Source: a virus. From it: 21,546 bases of DNA. The DNA lies in IMG/VR virus record IMGVR_UViG_3300033144_002868, positions 1-21,546 of that record. One strand, 5' to 3'. Shown piece after piece: positions 20,975 to 21,546 of this stretch. Numbering within the stretch: position 1 is the first letter of the stretch; the number at the start of each line of letters is the position of its first letter. The translations under genes and the position numbers were made by a program. Under the pieces are notes generated by a model that did not search any database, had not been told where the DNA came from, and saw only the letters and a list, made by a program, of their open reading frames with translations.

Positions 20975-21546
20975 ATGGCCTACGCATTAAGATTTACAAC
21001 ATCATATAAAAGATTATCAGACTCCGACACCAATATTGAAATATGGCAAAAGGAGTGGACAGGTGGAACAACTGATTTAGTACCAGACAAGACTCCCCTG
21101 ACTATTACTTTTAATGGTCAAGAAGATAATATATATAAGCCGACCAATGGTTCGGGAGCATCGATTAGAGTCTTAGCAGAACCACTATCAATGTTGGATC
21201 TATATACCGATGATCCGCAGGAGTTCGTTGTTAAGATATATAACGACACCACACTCATTTGGCAAGGGTATGTATCAACAGGTATATACTCAGAGGACTA
21301 TTCGGTAGAAGATTTCCTAGCCCCTATTACAATCGACTGTAATGATGGTATGGCGTTGTTGGATAATATCCCATATTCATATGGAGATAGAACAGAGTAT
21401 TCTGGGTTAACATCTATCGCAGGAGTTATCAAAGTTATATTAGATAAGCTCGAGAACAAGTATACAGAACTAATATCTGTACATGATTACATGTTAACAT
21501 TAACCGGTTACACAAATCTATTTATTGGACTCACAGTAAACAATGA
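20975..21546 (+). CDS. Tail-tip/hub protein, N-terminal part (continues at position 1)
   Basis: First part of the 882-aa protein that continues at the start of the window. The start ATG lies two bases after the tape measure stop. The N-terminus (MAYALRFTTSYKRLSDSDTN, IEIWQKEWTGG) resembles distal-tail-type proteins: a beta sandwich followed by VVKIYNDTTLIWQGYVSTGIYSEDY and ITIDCNDGMALLDNIPYS. The W-x-G-Y/W motif followed by a D-G-x-x-x-L-x-x-I motif is one I associate with tail proteins of Bacteroidota phages, from memory and not checked. Bases 21433-21546 repeat 1-114. This protein likely anchors the adhesin cassette that follows it in the genome. Confidence 0.8.
   Translation, partial: MAYALRFTTSYKRLSDSDTNIEIWQKEWTGGTTDLVPDKTPLTITFNGQEDNIYKPTNGSGASIRVLAEPLSMLDLYTDDPQEFVVKIYNDTTLIWQGYVSTGIYSEDYSVEDFLAPITIDCNDGMALLDNIPYSYGDRTEYSGLTSIAGVIKVILDKLENKYTELISVHDYMLTLTGYTNLFIGLTVNN
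21433..21546. repeat. Terminal direct repeat (right copy)
   Basis: Exact copy of 1-114. Joining the two ends restores a single 882-aa tail protein. Everything in 21433-21546 is therefore a duplicate of the window start and should be counted once. Confidence 0.95.

Overview
This window is a complete small tailed-phage genome, most likely a siphovirus of a Bacteroidota host. The first 114 bases recur exactly as the last 114 (21433-21546), and one tail gene runs off the right end and continues in frame at position 1. The molecule is therefore circular or circularly assembled, with a unique length of about 21,432 bp. The host inference rests on three things seen in the sequence: starts without Shine-Dalgarno sequences, promoter-like sites that fit the Bacteroidota pattern (TTTG, 19 bp, TAnnTTTG-like), and a low overall G+C content. 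No homology search could be run, so host and family names come from motif recognition.

Layout. Positions 10579-16382 hold the packaging and head block: two small unknown proteins, a small membrane protein, large terminase, a basic 84-aa protein, portal, prohead protease and HK97-fold major capsid. Positions 16468-18422 hold the connector and tail-tube genes (gp6-like connector, head-tail joining protein, gp10-like protein, DUF3168-like tail terminator, major tail protein). Positions 18483-20972 hold the tail assembly chaperone pair, joined by a -1 frameshift at a run of ten A, and the tape measure. From 20975 across the junction to 2191 lies an 882-aa tail-tip or hub protein. Positions 2193-7634 hold a cassette of adhesin-like genes: collagen-like Gly-Ser-Thr proteins, two glycine-rich proteins, a LamG-like lectin and a small beta-rich protein. 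A 73-aa unknown and a two-helix holin candidate follow.

Positions 8040-10578 are the only non-structural part. Two G+C-richer, non-coding, strongly foldable tracts (about 8040-8390 and 10112-10576) flank a small accessory module. On the + strand this module carries a zinc-ribbon protein and an HNH nuclease. On the - strand it carries a three-gene unit ending in a NUMOD4-type HNH nuclease. The second tract looks like a discrete RNA of about 465 nt: a promoter-like site sits just upstream, many nested helices can be drawn through it, and it ends in a terminator-like stem plus nine T placed two bases before the ATG of the packaging operon.

How it works together. A single + strand late transcription programme could run from the RNA leader through head, tail and adhesin genes to the holin. 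Hairpins immediately after the major capsid and major tail genes may tune the expression of the two most abundant proteins. I recognise no replication, recombination, integration, repressor or endolysin gene. The phage either depends on host functions or uses unrecognised proteins, and the two non-coding tracts are the best places to look for replication, packaging and regulatory functions.
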